From: Aquila chrysaetos chrysaetos
Taxonomy: Eukaryota > Chordata > Aves > Accipitriformes > Accipitridae
Assembly (NCBI RefSeq): GCF_900496995.4
Contig: NC_044019.1
Location: forward strand, 62,001-126,000
Reading direction: 5' to 3'
Length of the DNA: 64,000 bases
The notes beneath the pieces are model-generated. The model did no database searches, was not told the DNA's origin, and saw only the letters and a program-made list of their open reading frames with translations. This document shows, piece by piece, positions 10,397 to 21,200 of this stretch. The position numbers were made by a program, and so were the translations under genes. How positions within the stretch are numbered: the first letter of the stretch is position 1; each line of letters begins with the position of its first letter.

Positions 10397-13147
10397 TACC
10401 TTTAACCTGTAGAACTTTCGCTGCCATTCTTCCACTTTCTCCTTCTTCACATTAAACTTTTCTTTTTTAAACTCAGTGAAGGGTAATTTAGGATAGGGAG
10501 TATTCATTCTGTTCCAGTGCCTCCACCTTTTTTCTCCTCTAGGGAGACACAAAGAATGGTAAGTTTGTGGAGTAAAGGTGCAACTGTGGGTTCCGTTTCT
10601 AATTCTGCCACACGCTGACATGGGGAGGATGTATAGTGTATAGCTTCACCGAATCTTTTACCATAAGTAAGCGGGTTCTTCAGTAGAAGAAACCCATTTA
10701 TTCACCCGAGTCGCAGAGCGACTGCTGCAACGATCCATCTGATGCAAAGAAAGGAATAGGAATGGGAGGAATTTAAAAGAAAAAGTTAACGACAGTAGGT
10801 TGTAACCCATGAACAATTATATCAATTAATATATGTGGCCCTTGCCTTCCTAAACACCTAGAAAATCCCTGTTCTTTGAGACTAGGCAGTTTGTGCGCTC
10901 TTTTATACTGGAAAATATTTCAGCCTGTTCTCAGTGTTCTTCCTGCTGAGGTAATGCGGAGGGGTAGCTGAAGGCCTGGGATAAAAAGGGGACTAGTGTC
11001 ACCTGGTCTGTTTCTCCAGGCTATACATAAGTATCACTAGCAAGAACGACTGACACCTTTAGTATGTCCGACACTTAGACTGGAATGCTAATGACTTGCT
11101 CCTAAAAAGAAATACTGAATTATATGAATGGGGAAAATGGTGTAAAACAGTTGCCACGTTCTGGGCTGTTTTAAAGAAGTCAGTATGACAAGTAAAATGG
11201 CATAAGGAGAATAAATGAGAGGTGCAGAATCATAGAATATAAAGACAGACGATGTCTATGAAAAGGGAGTGAGTCTGCAGGGGCCAAAAGTACTACCATT
11301 GGGTTTTTACATCAGAAGTGTGCTGGTAAACTGTTCCAGGACAACAGACTGCAGAAATTTACAATTACAGTATTCGGGAGGATTTACCTTCTTCACTTTT
11401 GGACAGGCAAGCTGAGTGTTTGCTGCTACTGAGATATGTAAACTAAAACTTAATCCAAAAGTTTTCTTTTATCCTGTTTGTCTGAGGCTGAGATCGTTCC
11501 CAAAACTTGGAAGGTGCTGGGGAGGCGAAGGGGAAGATAATCTGAAGGAAGTTAGAGCTGCAGATTTTTCATTTCTAGATTTTTTAATGAGATTCTTTCA
11601 CTGGTCATAGCTAAATTATCCTCGGAGCGGTAGCAGACTGAACAACAGATTGATTTTCTCCTCCCTCCATCCCTAGCAAATATAAATTCAATGTGCAAAG
11701 CTTGCACTCCATTACTTGCTCCCGTAGTGAAATAATCTGCTTAAAATGTGAAATTTACTCACACGGACAGAAGATGGGAGGGGTTGTAACTTTTTATCGG
11801 ATGCTGCAGATCTTTAATTTTACACATTTTTGTAAAGAAAGGTATGTTTTATTTTTAATTTGCTGTTTATTTTTAATTTTTTTATCTTTAAAAAATGTCT
11901 AACATGCCTGTTTGTACACTGATTTGCAAGGGTATTTTCATGTTTAGTAGGCTACCTTAAAACATAAAGTTTCCTCTATAGTCGTCGTATTGCGGCTATA
12001 AGACTGCAACTTCCATTTGATTTCTTAACACTCCTGTTTTACAGGGTGAAAATGAATCCCATTTGAACAGAAAACACTGCGATAAACCACCTTTATCCTA
12101 AAAACCCCAGATTATTCTGGTTTTAATATAACTAAATTCTATTGAATGGTACTGTACATACAATGAAAAGGTAAATCTACAGACGTACTGGTTATCCTTG
12201 TGCATAAAAAAGAAAAAGATTTTTGTTAGCGTATACAATAATATAAACACTGAAGAGGAATTAAAATCTTGTCCACAATGTAGTATCCTGTAACGGAGAA
12301 AGAAACAAACATAGGAAAGAAAGGTGAGTATGCAATTACACACAAGTATTACGAGTTTATCTGTACTCAGATGATAATCATTTAGGAAAATGCTGGTAGA
12401 GAATTTTTGCATAAATCATTTATTTTTCACAGAGTCGGGGCCAAAGATAGCAATGCTTGACACTCTGGCACTCTGTTCTGTATTTCAAATGCAGGTATCA
12501 ATGATCAGTGGAAACTGGACCTATCATGGTGATTTTTTTCATTGACATCTGCAAACAAAAAGCAATTGCCTGCTCCAAATTATGTGCTTAAACATATTTT
12601 TTAATTTAACAATGCAATTTTGGCAAGATGTCTTATTCCCTCTCGAGTTCCTTTGTATAACCAATTTTTGCTGCAAAACAGTAACTGGACATGACCATAA
12701 CTTCCACTGCGACGTGGGGCTCGGAACATCTGAAAAGGAGGACAGGGAAATATTCTTCTATCTTCATAAGTGTCCTAAATATAAATGTACTGCTCTCACA
12801 CTGCTGTCAGATGATGGTTAAACCAAACTGCATAATGCTCTTAAAATCCTACAAGTCAGGCACCTTAGTTTCCACTGATTTGATGCCACCTGAGGGTGCT
12901 TAGTACCTCATAGTGATATGCTTATCAGGATGTCTTTTACTGATAAATTAGACATGGGCAGATGATGCACTTCTCCATCTTGTAGATGAGAGAGAATACC
13001 CAGATTATCAATGAGCAGTGGGTCATGTTGCCATGGTTACAATGTGAGATACGATGGTTTTTCCCAGTGTCATTTTTTTTGTAATGCATTAAGGAAGGAC
13101 TGCAGCTTTTACAATGTTTGATACCTTTTTTCTCCCATACATTTTAG
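10397..13147. other. GJA9 upstream region
   Basis: No coding exon was recognised. Connexin genes usually have a noncoding first exon upstream of the coding exon, and it may lie here, but no promoter or donor site stood out. The polypyrimidine-AG at about 13130-13147 is a good splice acceptor for the coding exon. Confidence 0.5.
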
Positions 13148-13154
13148 TGTTAAG

Positions 13155-13166
13155 ATGGCAGAATAA
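13155..13166 (+). promoter_or_regulatory. Three-codon upstream ORF before GJA9
   Basis: ATG GCA GAA TAA lies in the 5' leader of the coding exon, after the acceptor at 13147, and its stop codon ends two bases before the GJA9 start. Its ATG has A at -3 and G at +4 (AAGATGG), a strong context. Ribosomes would have to scan past it or reinitiate, so it may lower GJA9 translation. Confidence 0.6.
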
Positions 13167-13168
13167 CC

Positions 13169-14719
13169 ATGGGAGACTGGAATTTCCTTGGAGGCATTTT
13201 AGAGGAGGTCCACATTCATTCCACTATTATTGGAAAGATTTGGCTAACAATCCTCTTCATATTTCGAATGCTTGTCCTCGGAGTGGCAACTGAGGATGTT
13301 TGGAACGATGAACAATCAGAATTTATATGCAATACTGAGCAACCTGGTTGCAGAAACGTGTGCTATGATGAGGCCTTTCCCATCTCTCTCATAAGATACT
13401 GGGTCTTGCAAGTTATATTTGTGTCTTCCCCTTCCTTGGTGTATATGGGTCATGCCTTATACAGACTAAGAGCCTTGGAAAAAGAGAGGCAAAAAAAGAA
13501 AGCTCAGGTAAGAGTGGAACTTGAAAGCACTGAATTAGAAATGACTGAAAATCGGAAAAGACTGGAGAGAGAACTCCGGCAATTGGATCAAAGGAAGCTA
13601 AACAAAGCACCTCTGAGAGGCTCTTTGCTCTGCACTTACGTGATACATATTTTCACAAGATCTGCAGTGGAAGTCGGTTTTATGATTGGGCAGTATCTTC
13701 TTTATGGCTTTCATCTAGATCCCCTTTATAAATGTCAGAGAGATCCATGTCCAAACACAGTCGACTGCTTTGTATCTAGACCAACAGAAAAGACAGTGTT
13801 CATATTATTCATGCAATCAATAGCGACTGTATCATTGCTTTTAAATATCCTAGAAATTATCCACCTAGGATTCCGAAAAATTAAAATGGGACTCTGTGGA
13901 CAGAATAAAAACAAGGACGACCCTCACAATTTCTATGTAAACAAATCTAAGAAATACTCTGTGATACCGCACTCTTCTTTGGGAGTATCCACCACCCCTC
14001 AAAAAACTCTTCCTTCTGCACTTAGCGGTTATACCTTTTTAATGGAAAAGCAAACTGACACTGCTGTCTACCCGGTTCTAAATTCTCCTCCCATGTTTCA
14101 GTCTGTGCAAAATAACTGTACAGAAAGCAGCAGCAATTACACCCATCGCAATCAGGAAAATAAATCGCCAAAGAGGAGGCCAGCTACAAATGCTTCAGAC
14201 AATCAGACTCGAAATACTAGCACAAATAATAATGAAGGCTTGCTTGGTGAGCTTGGGACTGAAGCGCATGATGTGCAAAAAGAAGCTGAAAAGAAACATT
14301 TCCTTGTTGTTACTCAGAATGCAGATATAGCTTTAAGCACGTGCTTGAGAAGCTTTGCTGAAATGCCATCTCAAACTTCACTGCGACCCAATACCACTTT
14401 TCCTATTACTGGTTTCAGAAGACAACATGGAATTGGTTCATCTTGGAACTGCTCAGCAATGGTTGAGAGTGCAGGAGCTTCAACAAATTCTCTTCCAAAG
14501 AACAGCAACAGAAGACAAAGCAGTTTCAGTGCAAACAAAGCCCAACTTCCTTACGAAAATTCTAGCCGAGCAGACACTCCTGACTCTACAGAGGAGGTGA
14601 GCTCAGAATCTAAGCAAAGTAGAAACTGCAATAGTCCTAAGCCTTTCTCTCTGTCTAGGCGACTGTCGCTGTCAAGTAATGCCAGCAGCAGGCGTGCCCC
14701 CACTGATCTTCAAATATAG
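13169..14719 (+). CDS. GJA9: Gap junction alpha-9 protein (connexin 59-like)
   Basis: A 516-residue connexin in one coding exon. Six such subunits form a hemichannel in the plasma membrane, and two docked hemichannels form a gap junction passing ions and small metabolites. Four membrane segments are visible (about 21-40, 77-97, 152-180, 207-233). The first extracellular loop has Cys54, Cys61 and Cys65 (CX6CX3C), the second Cys189, Cys194 and Cys200 (CX4CX5C), the docking-loop disulphide signature. The cytoplasmic loop (98-150) is highly charged. The long tail ends RRAPTDLQI, a class II PDZ ligand like that of other alpha connexins. Length and the closing residues agree with mammalian GJA9 (about 515 aa), and the downstream neighbour MYCBP confirms orthology over GJA3 or GJA10. 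The start is the connexin MGDW; the context CCATGG is strong. A splice acceptor at 13147 implies an upstream noncoding exon. Confidence 0.96.
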   Translation: MGDWNFLGGILEEVHIHSTIIGKIWLTILFIFRMLVLGVATEDVWNDEQSEFICNTEQPGCRNVCYDEAFPISLIRYWVLQVIFVSSPSLVYMGHALYRLRALEKERQKKKAQVRVELESTELEMTENRKRLERELRQLDQRKLNKAPLRGSLLCTYVIHIFTRSAVEVGFMIGQYLLYGFHLDPLYKCQRDPCPNTVDCFVSRPTEKTVFILFMQSIATVSLLLNILEIIHLGFRKIKMGLCGQNKNKDDPHNFYVNKSKKYSVIPHSSLGVSTTPQKTLPSALSGYTFLMEKQTDTAVYPVLNSPPMFQSVQNNCTESSSNYTHRNQENKSPKRRPATNASDNQTRNTSTNNNEGLLGELGTEAHDVQKEAEKKHFLVVTQNADIALSTCLRSFAEMPSQTSLRPNTTFPITGFRRQHGIGSSWNCSAMVESAGASTNSLPKNSNRRQSSFSANKAQLPYENSSRADTPDSTEEVSSESKQSRNCNSPKPFSLSRRLSLSSNASSRRAPTDLQI

Positions 14720-15051
14720 TGTGAGTTAATCTGTCAATCACACTAGTCAATGCTGGGATAATTATTGGACATTGCGACATAAGCAAGACCTATCTATAAT
14801 AGTAGCTAAATTGTTCAACTTTAACCAGCTGTTTCACGTAGATAGAAAAGTGAAATATTCAAAGCCCTTTGAATATTAGCTAAGTAACTTTTAAACAGTC
14901 TCGTTACTTCCTTTGTAACGAAAGGATGGCTTAGAGCTCAGCATATAAACTTCTACACTACCCTTCCAGCTAAGAAGGAAAACATACATCGTGTAAGTCC
15001 ACATATTAGGAAAAGTCAGGCATAAAATCACAGCTGGTACTATTTAAACTG

Positions 15052-15057
15052 AATAAA
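15052..15057 (+). terminator. GJA9: Candidate GJA9 polyadenylation signal
   Basis: This AATAAA lies 333 bases after the GJA9 stop. Other sites further on could be used, and the solo LTR beginning at 15470 limits the likely 3' UTR. Confidence 0.4.
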
Positions 15058-15469
15058 GGTAGAAGACAAAATTTACAGTCTAATTCTATTTTACGAAGAA
15101 CAGTAAATGACATTAGGCTAAAGATGGCACTGGCGCTCTCAGGAGAAATTAATTATCGGTAAATATGTTTCTGCTTAATCTCTCTGAGAATTCAAACAGA
15201 CATTTGATAGCTGTCTGAAAGCAGAATGTCAAACATATTCTGCTGTTTGAACTGTGTTAAATACAAAAAGAACAAAACACTTGATACATGTATCACTAAT
15301 TCTTTGACTCCACCTTCTGCTTTTTTCAGTGTATCACCACTGACTTCCTCAGCAGAACAATCAGAGTGAATCTCTTATCATATACTATTACCATTAAATA
15401 TACTATTACATTTTTAAAGCATCATGAATTACAAATGAGTTGTGAGCTTTAATTCTGAGATTATGCACA

Positions 15470-16064
15470 TGTCCTGGTTTCGCCTGGGATAAAGTTAATT
15501 TTCTTTCTAGTAGCTAGTACAGTGTTATGTCTTGGATTCAGTATGAGAAGAATGTTGATAATGCACTGATGTTTTCAGTTGTTGCTAAGTAGTGTTTAGA
15601 CCAAGTCAAGGATTTTTCATCTTCTCATGCCCAGCCAGCGAGAAGGCTGGAGGGGCACAAGAAGTTGGGAGGGGACGCAGCCGGGAAAGCTGACCCAAAC
15701 TGGCCAAAGTAATATTCCATACCATATGATGTCATGCCCAGTATATAAATTGGGGGGAGTTGGCCTGGGGAGTGGATTGCTGCTGGGGAGCTAACTGGGT
15801 ATCGGTCAGCGAGTGGTGAGCAATTGCATTGTGCATCACTTGTTTTGTGTATTCCAATCCTTTTATTATTATTATTGTCATTTTATTATTGTTATTATCA
15901 TTACTATTTTCTTCCTTTCTGTACTATTAAACTGTTCTTACCTCAACCCACCAGTTTTACTTCCCCCCCCCCGCCCCCGATTCTCTCCCCCTTCCCACTG
16001 GCTGGGGGGGAAGTGAGTGAGCAGCTGCATGGTGCTTAGTTGCTGGCTGGGGTTAAACCACAAC
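15470..16064 (+). mobile_element. Avian ERVL-type solo LTR
   Basis: The element starts TGTCCTGGTTTCGCCTGGGA at 15470, a start typical of an abundant bird LTR, and ends with GGGGTTAAACCACAAC at about 16064. It has a TATA box (TATAAAT at 15744-15750) and an ATTAAA polyadenylation-type signal at 15926-15931. An imperfect TTATTATT-rich tract (15862-15908) and a C-run (about 15961-15971) lie inside it. Its final GTTAAACCACAAC phrase is shared with the LTR at 6009-7005. No target-site duplication is obvious. It sits between GJA9 and MYCBP. Confidence 0.88.
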
Positions 16065-17599
16065 CTCGTAACACTAATAAACTAGCATTTATTTTTTTTT
16101 TAATCAGAAAACAAGTTACTGAAATTTATTAATCAGAAATTTTGGATTTCACAAACCAGAAGGCTTAATATGGTAAAAAAGAAAAAAATGGTAGTACCTT
16201 CCTACTTTCAGTTACAATGTCAAAAAATATGTATTAGGTTTATCAAACTGTAAAACTACTCCTTTTCTGGATGCTATGGGGTCCATCTGTCCCCCAAATT
16301 CTGACAGACTTTTAAATCATAGAATGCTTATAATTGTTTAGAAGGAGCATTTCCGTTTATGCTTTTTATGGGGGTAATAAATAAAGGACATTCATCCACT
16401 TGCCGCTCCAGTCCATATAGTATAAGGCGAGTTCCATGAAACATCTTGAAGTAATGAAGGAGGGAAAGATGAAAAAAATACTATGTTACATTTGTAATCG
16501 AGACTTCTATGAATGAAATACATTCACTTGAGTTGCACAGCACTGACAGGCTGTAAATACTTAGTGAGGTGGTCACATCTGGGATCCATTAGCGTATACA
16601 CATATATTTTTTACTAGTGGATTTGACTTACTGTATGCGTACTGGAAAATAATATGTGAGATGTAGCATCACAATGTTACGGCATCATTAAATTCTTAAT
16701 AGGCATTATCATTATGCTTACAAGCCAGCCATGTTTCAGATTGGCTGAAGACTGTACAATATTAGGAAAAAAAGGAGCCAGAAAACCTTAAAGGCTCTTC
16801 TGCTTGCAGCAGCAGCATTAATTTGTCCACATAAGAAATACGCATTAATACTATTAAAACTGTTCACTGTAGATTTCTCTCCAGCAGCTATTCTTCTCAC
16901 GTCTAGTATCACTCTACGTGTATACATAAATACAGCCCTATGTAATTCTGCTTACACTGTAAAATTTAACACTGTGTAATATACAGGAATGAAATGTATA
17001 GTGTGATTTAGCTGAGTTAATGCTGCTACTGTGGCTTTAATTCTTGCATTTCTTGATGCGTAAGTTTCTGTGGGTAATAACTGTGCTAATGCATGCTTTA
17101 CATTTAATGTCTCTGTAATAGAAAGCCTAGTATTTAATGCACTCTGCTCCTACTGTCTAAATAATAGAAAATTAGCATTTAGATGCTCACATATGGGATA
17201 TGACATTTGCACTTCTGTTGGTTCAAGACAAGATAACATAAAATCACAGCTGATTTTACACAAAACACAAGATAATTTGTTTTTCTGCTGCTGACAGAGG
17301 ATTTTTATTAACTTTTGTTGTGTGGACATGGGTCAGGCATTCTATTTCATCACAGCACCTTGCCAACAGAAAAGCGTAACTTAATTCCAGTGAAAATTGA
17401 AGACGTTGCGGAAGAGCGTGCAGAAAAAGTGTGGAAAGACCCTAACACTGCAGGTGCAAGATTATTCGGTTGTTTCTTTTATTTATTTTTATAATCAACA
17501 GATTTTATCAGTCAGCAGGTACCGCAGCGTTTCACAAAAATAAGCCGGTATAACCGCTTCCGGTTTTTAAACCAGGCTAAGGCGAAAGACTTTCTTTTC
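16065..17599. other. Intergenic sequence between GJA9 and MYCBP
   Basis: No exon was recognised. A TCATAGAATG phrase at about 16318 followed by a weakly similar stretch may be a decayed minus-strand CR1 end. A CpG-containing open stretch at about 17375-17445 could be an unrecognised exon or the start of the CpG island; nothing more can be said. Confidence 0.4.
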
Positions 17600-18278
17600 G
17601 ACGCGAAGGTTTCGCCGCATGTAACCCCTCGGAGCCCCTTGGGTAGGCAGCTCTGCAGCTACAGCTTGCTGCAACTTTCTCCTCCCGCGATTTTTCAGTC
17701 AGCTCCCTTTCCCGCTCAAGCCACCAGCACCGCAGTTACCCGATCTGACGGAAAGCCGCGCTGCCAGGGGCAGCGGCACCTCGCCGCCCGCAGGCACAGT
17801 GAATGCCAGACGTCTCTCACGACGGGACGCGGGCCACCGCCCCGCCCTCCGGGTGACTCCCGCTGCGGCAGCGCGCCCTCTCACCGGGGGGACCCGGGGG
17901 CCGACCGTCGCGGCCGCCCCCCCCCCCCCCCCCGGCCGGCCGGCCGGCCGGCCGGCGGCGCGGCCCGGCCGGCGGCAGCGAGCCCCGGAACCGCCGAGTC
18001 CGAAACGCACTTCCGTACCTGGTGAAGAGCGCAGGGCGGAGCGGGACAACGGCCAGAGCTGCTGGGGCAGGGGCCACAGCGCCGGCTTCGGCCTTTCTTT
18101 GGGCGGCGCAGACCCCCGCAAGAGAAGGAGCGCGGCGAGATCCTGCTGCGCCGCCCGCGCGGGGCGAGGCCGAGGGCGTTGCTGCTGTCCCGTCGCTGTG
18201 GTAACCGCTGGGAAGCCCTCGCGCCGTAAAAGAGTAGGGCGCAGGCGCGAGGCCGGGTGCAGGCGCGCTGAGGGTTAG
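17600..18278 (+). promoter_or_regulatory. MYCBP: MYCBP CpG-island promoter
   Basis: A GC-rich, TATA-less region ends at the MYCBP start codon. A near-perfect X-box for RFX factors is at 18192-18205 (GTCGCT, two bases, GGTAAC; one mismatch in the left half). An exact NRF1 site GCGCAGGCGC is at 18239-18248. A C-run with CCGG repeats lies upstream. TSS position is not determinable by eye but should fall a few tens of bases before the ATG at 18279. Confidence 0.75.
17917..17956 (+). repeat. C17 run followed by (CCGG)n
   Basis: Seventeen cytosines (17917-17933) run into about six CCGG units. The tract is strongly GC and self-complementary, and is a likely sequencing and assembly trouble spot. Confidence 0.95.
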
Positions 18279-18293
18279 ATGGCGCATTACAAG
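18279..18293 (+). CDS. MYCBP: MYCBP coding exon 1
   Basis: Encodes MAHYK. The donor GTAGGA follows at 18294. Phase 0 junction. Confidence 0.93.
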
Positions 18294-21200
18294 GTAGGAG
18301 GGAGCGAGCCGGCGGCGCGGGGTTGGTGCGGCTTACCGTGCCGTCTGCGCGGAGGGGCAGGCCGTGGACTGGTGCCGGCTTGGCCCTTCGTGCCGCCTCC
18401 GCGGCGGAGAGGGGGGCCGGCCTGCCCCCACGAGCCGCCGCCGTAGCTGGGGGGGGGGGCGCCGCCGATCTGACCGTGTGGGCGTCCTCCCTCAGGCCGC
18501 GGACTCCAAGCGGGAGCAGTTCCGCCGGTACCTGGAGAAGTCGGGGGTGCTGGACACGCTCACCAAGGGTAAGTCTCCGGCCCGCGTCGTGCCGCCCGCG
18601 GATCCCGCCGGCGGCTCTTCGGGCGCTTCTGCGGGTGGGGGCCGTTCCCCTCGGGGCGTCCCGCTCCCGCGGCGCAGCTGCCGTCCTGGCACGGCTGTGG
18701 TGCGGCCGCCCCTCGGGCTGCCTCGGCGCTCTGCGCCGGCTCCCCGCCTCGGCGAGCCGGTCGCTCTTTCTCCTCAGTCTGCGTGGCGGCCGGCAGCGGA
18801 ACTCGCCCGGACGACTTGGTGCGGCGGTGGAAATGGAGTCGGAGCCGGGCGGCGAGGCGGTGCGCGCTAGGGGGGGGGCAGGGGGCCTCTCTGGAAACGT
18901 CGCCTGCGAACCACCGTGCGTTCACTCCTTGCTGGCAGTTCGCGCGTTCATTGCGCGTGGGTCGATTGCTAGAGACGTGTGTGGAACCGGAGTGGTAGAG
19001 ACACGTAAGGGACAGGAAGGCGGTTCCTTTCCCCTTCCGTGGTGTGTGAGACTTCTCTTACTCGGCCAAAGCGCTTTTCCCTTTGCTTGCTTTTGGAAAC
19101 AGCTGAACTTCTTGGGGGCTGTTATTCTGCCAGAGCTGTCCAGAGAAAGCAAATGCTTGAGACAAAATAACAGTAAATGTGCTCTTAAAAACACTCTATT
19201 TAAAAAGACCCTTTCTTGAGTAGAGCTTGGTGCTTCTCAAACTAATGAACCTGTAAGTTTTGGGAGAGTGACTATCCGTATCAGAATGGGGAAGATGATG
19301 ATGCTGAACTTGATGCGTACTTTGGCTTTCTGTATGGCTTAGTGTCTTTTAAATCCTTTTGAAGTCTTTTTGAGAGCCTTCAAATAGTATGTGGAGAAAG
19401 CCTGTTAATATTACTGCTTGAAAAACATGCTGTTTGAAGAGGGAGCAGCAGATCTAGGATGTCAAGTAAATAGGTGCTGCACTAAGACTCTTGGCCTGGT
19501 GTGTGGGTACCACTTGTATTCTTTCTATTGTAATATGAAGCATCCTATCGGATGGCAAATCAAGTCTTTCAAGCATCGTGGCATCCTAATTTTGTTTTTA
19601 ACTTAGGTGCTTAGCTTAAAACCAATTCGGCTGTGCAGTTTGGACATCTGAAACTGGGAGAAGGGCTTCAAAGTATTTATGAAAGCAGACATCTGCTATA
19701 GCCATGTATGTGCCCCTGGGGTGAGGGGCAAGTGGTTATGTCTGGGAACTTCCTGAGTATCTGTGTGACTGAGTTCTCCAGATATGGAGTTGGTATGTGT
19801 ATGGCTAGTTTTATTTAAGCTGTTGGGGTACTGCTGCTTGTGCCTGACCTCCCTGGCACTCTGTTGGCTGCTAGAGCCCTCATCCGTAAAGATTATCAGT
19901 GTCACTTACTCTGACGGTAGCCATTTATTTTTGCAACTGTAGGTGTTTAATGGAGGCTGGCTTTTGTATTGAAAGTTATGGAAGTGCTGATGGTGTCCTG
20001 TGGTTCAAAGATGTAGCTTAAGTGGAAGTAATGGTTTATGAAGGGAGAGTCTCAAAATAGTTAGAATTTCAATTTTGCTGATGAAAGCCAATATTAGGAT
20101 TGTGTGTGGAATATGTAAAAATTGTCTAGGTTGTTTTGTGTTCTGTGCTAGAATAGCCAAAGACTATGGTTAGGGGATAAAAAAAACATCTGTCTAGCTG
20201 TAACTGGGTGGGATGCTCTGTTCCCGCCTGTACAGCAGACCTATTCTTTACACCAAAGTATATAGGTGAAAATCTTGTTAAGCAGAAAAATGTGCTATAA
20301 ATGCAGCATGCAACTTGTATGCCTTCTGACTGTTGGTACATGTTTTAAAAACTTAGAGTTGCATGAACTTCTGCAATTGTTGAATATTTTCTATTTGCAG
20401 TGTTGGTAGCCTTATATGAAGAGCCAGAGAAACCAAATAGTGCACTGGAGTATCCTTTTTCTCTTCTGTGAATTGTTTGCAGAGACTTCACGTGAAACAG
20501 CAGTAGTGCTTCTGACTTGTAGGTGGAGAGGCTCATTTAGAAGACTTATGTTGAGAACATGACTTAAGGATGCAATTTAGCTAATAATTGCATTCTTACA
20601 AACTAACAAAGTCTGGCAGGATGAAAGAACTGTGCGTATCAGTATGCCAGCAATTCTGAAGTTAAGTTATAGGCCATTACAGAATGTCATAGACGTACAG
20701 CATTAGATTTGAGTACTTATAATATCTGTGGCTTCTGAAGTCGGCTTCTTCATGCTTCCTCCCCGCCCCCCCCCCCCCCCCCCCCCCCAATAATATGAGA
20801 GGGGAAGAAAATTAAGGTCTTTTGTTTCTTGCTGGTTTTAAGTAGCCTCTCCTTTTGGCTATTGCTTCTATATTTTTGGTTATTCCTTTTAACTCTTCAA
20901 AACTTCTGTGTTCAAGAGAGGAAAAGAAGAGGAGGGTGTAGTAAAACATGTGAATTAGTCCTGTGTGTACTGATGTCTTGTTTTGGGTTTTTTTGGGTTT
21001 TTTAATATACCAATGAACTTGAAAAGCTTTCTTATTTTTATATCTTCATGCTGTAGGATGGAAAACACTCTAGTAATCTTAAGTGGTTTAATGCAATTTT
21101 GGTCACGTGTATTGCAGCACTAACTTCATCATAAGTGTTAAAACTAAAGTGTGGTTATGCTGTCTAACTGAAGAAATACTTAACATCTAAATATCAGCTT

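Noticed and set aside
7006-13147. Search for RHBDL2 exons upstream of GJA9
   Set aside because: No rhomboid-type membrane or catalytic (GxSG) exon was recognised. The gene is probably beyond the left edge or lost; this cannot be settled here.
17639-19219. Several long open frames on both strands around MYCBP exons 1-2
   Set aside because: They are by-products of the CpG island. Only the segments at 18279-18293 and 18496-18568 in the MYCBP frame have splice signals and a family match.
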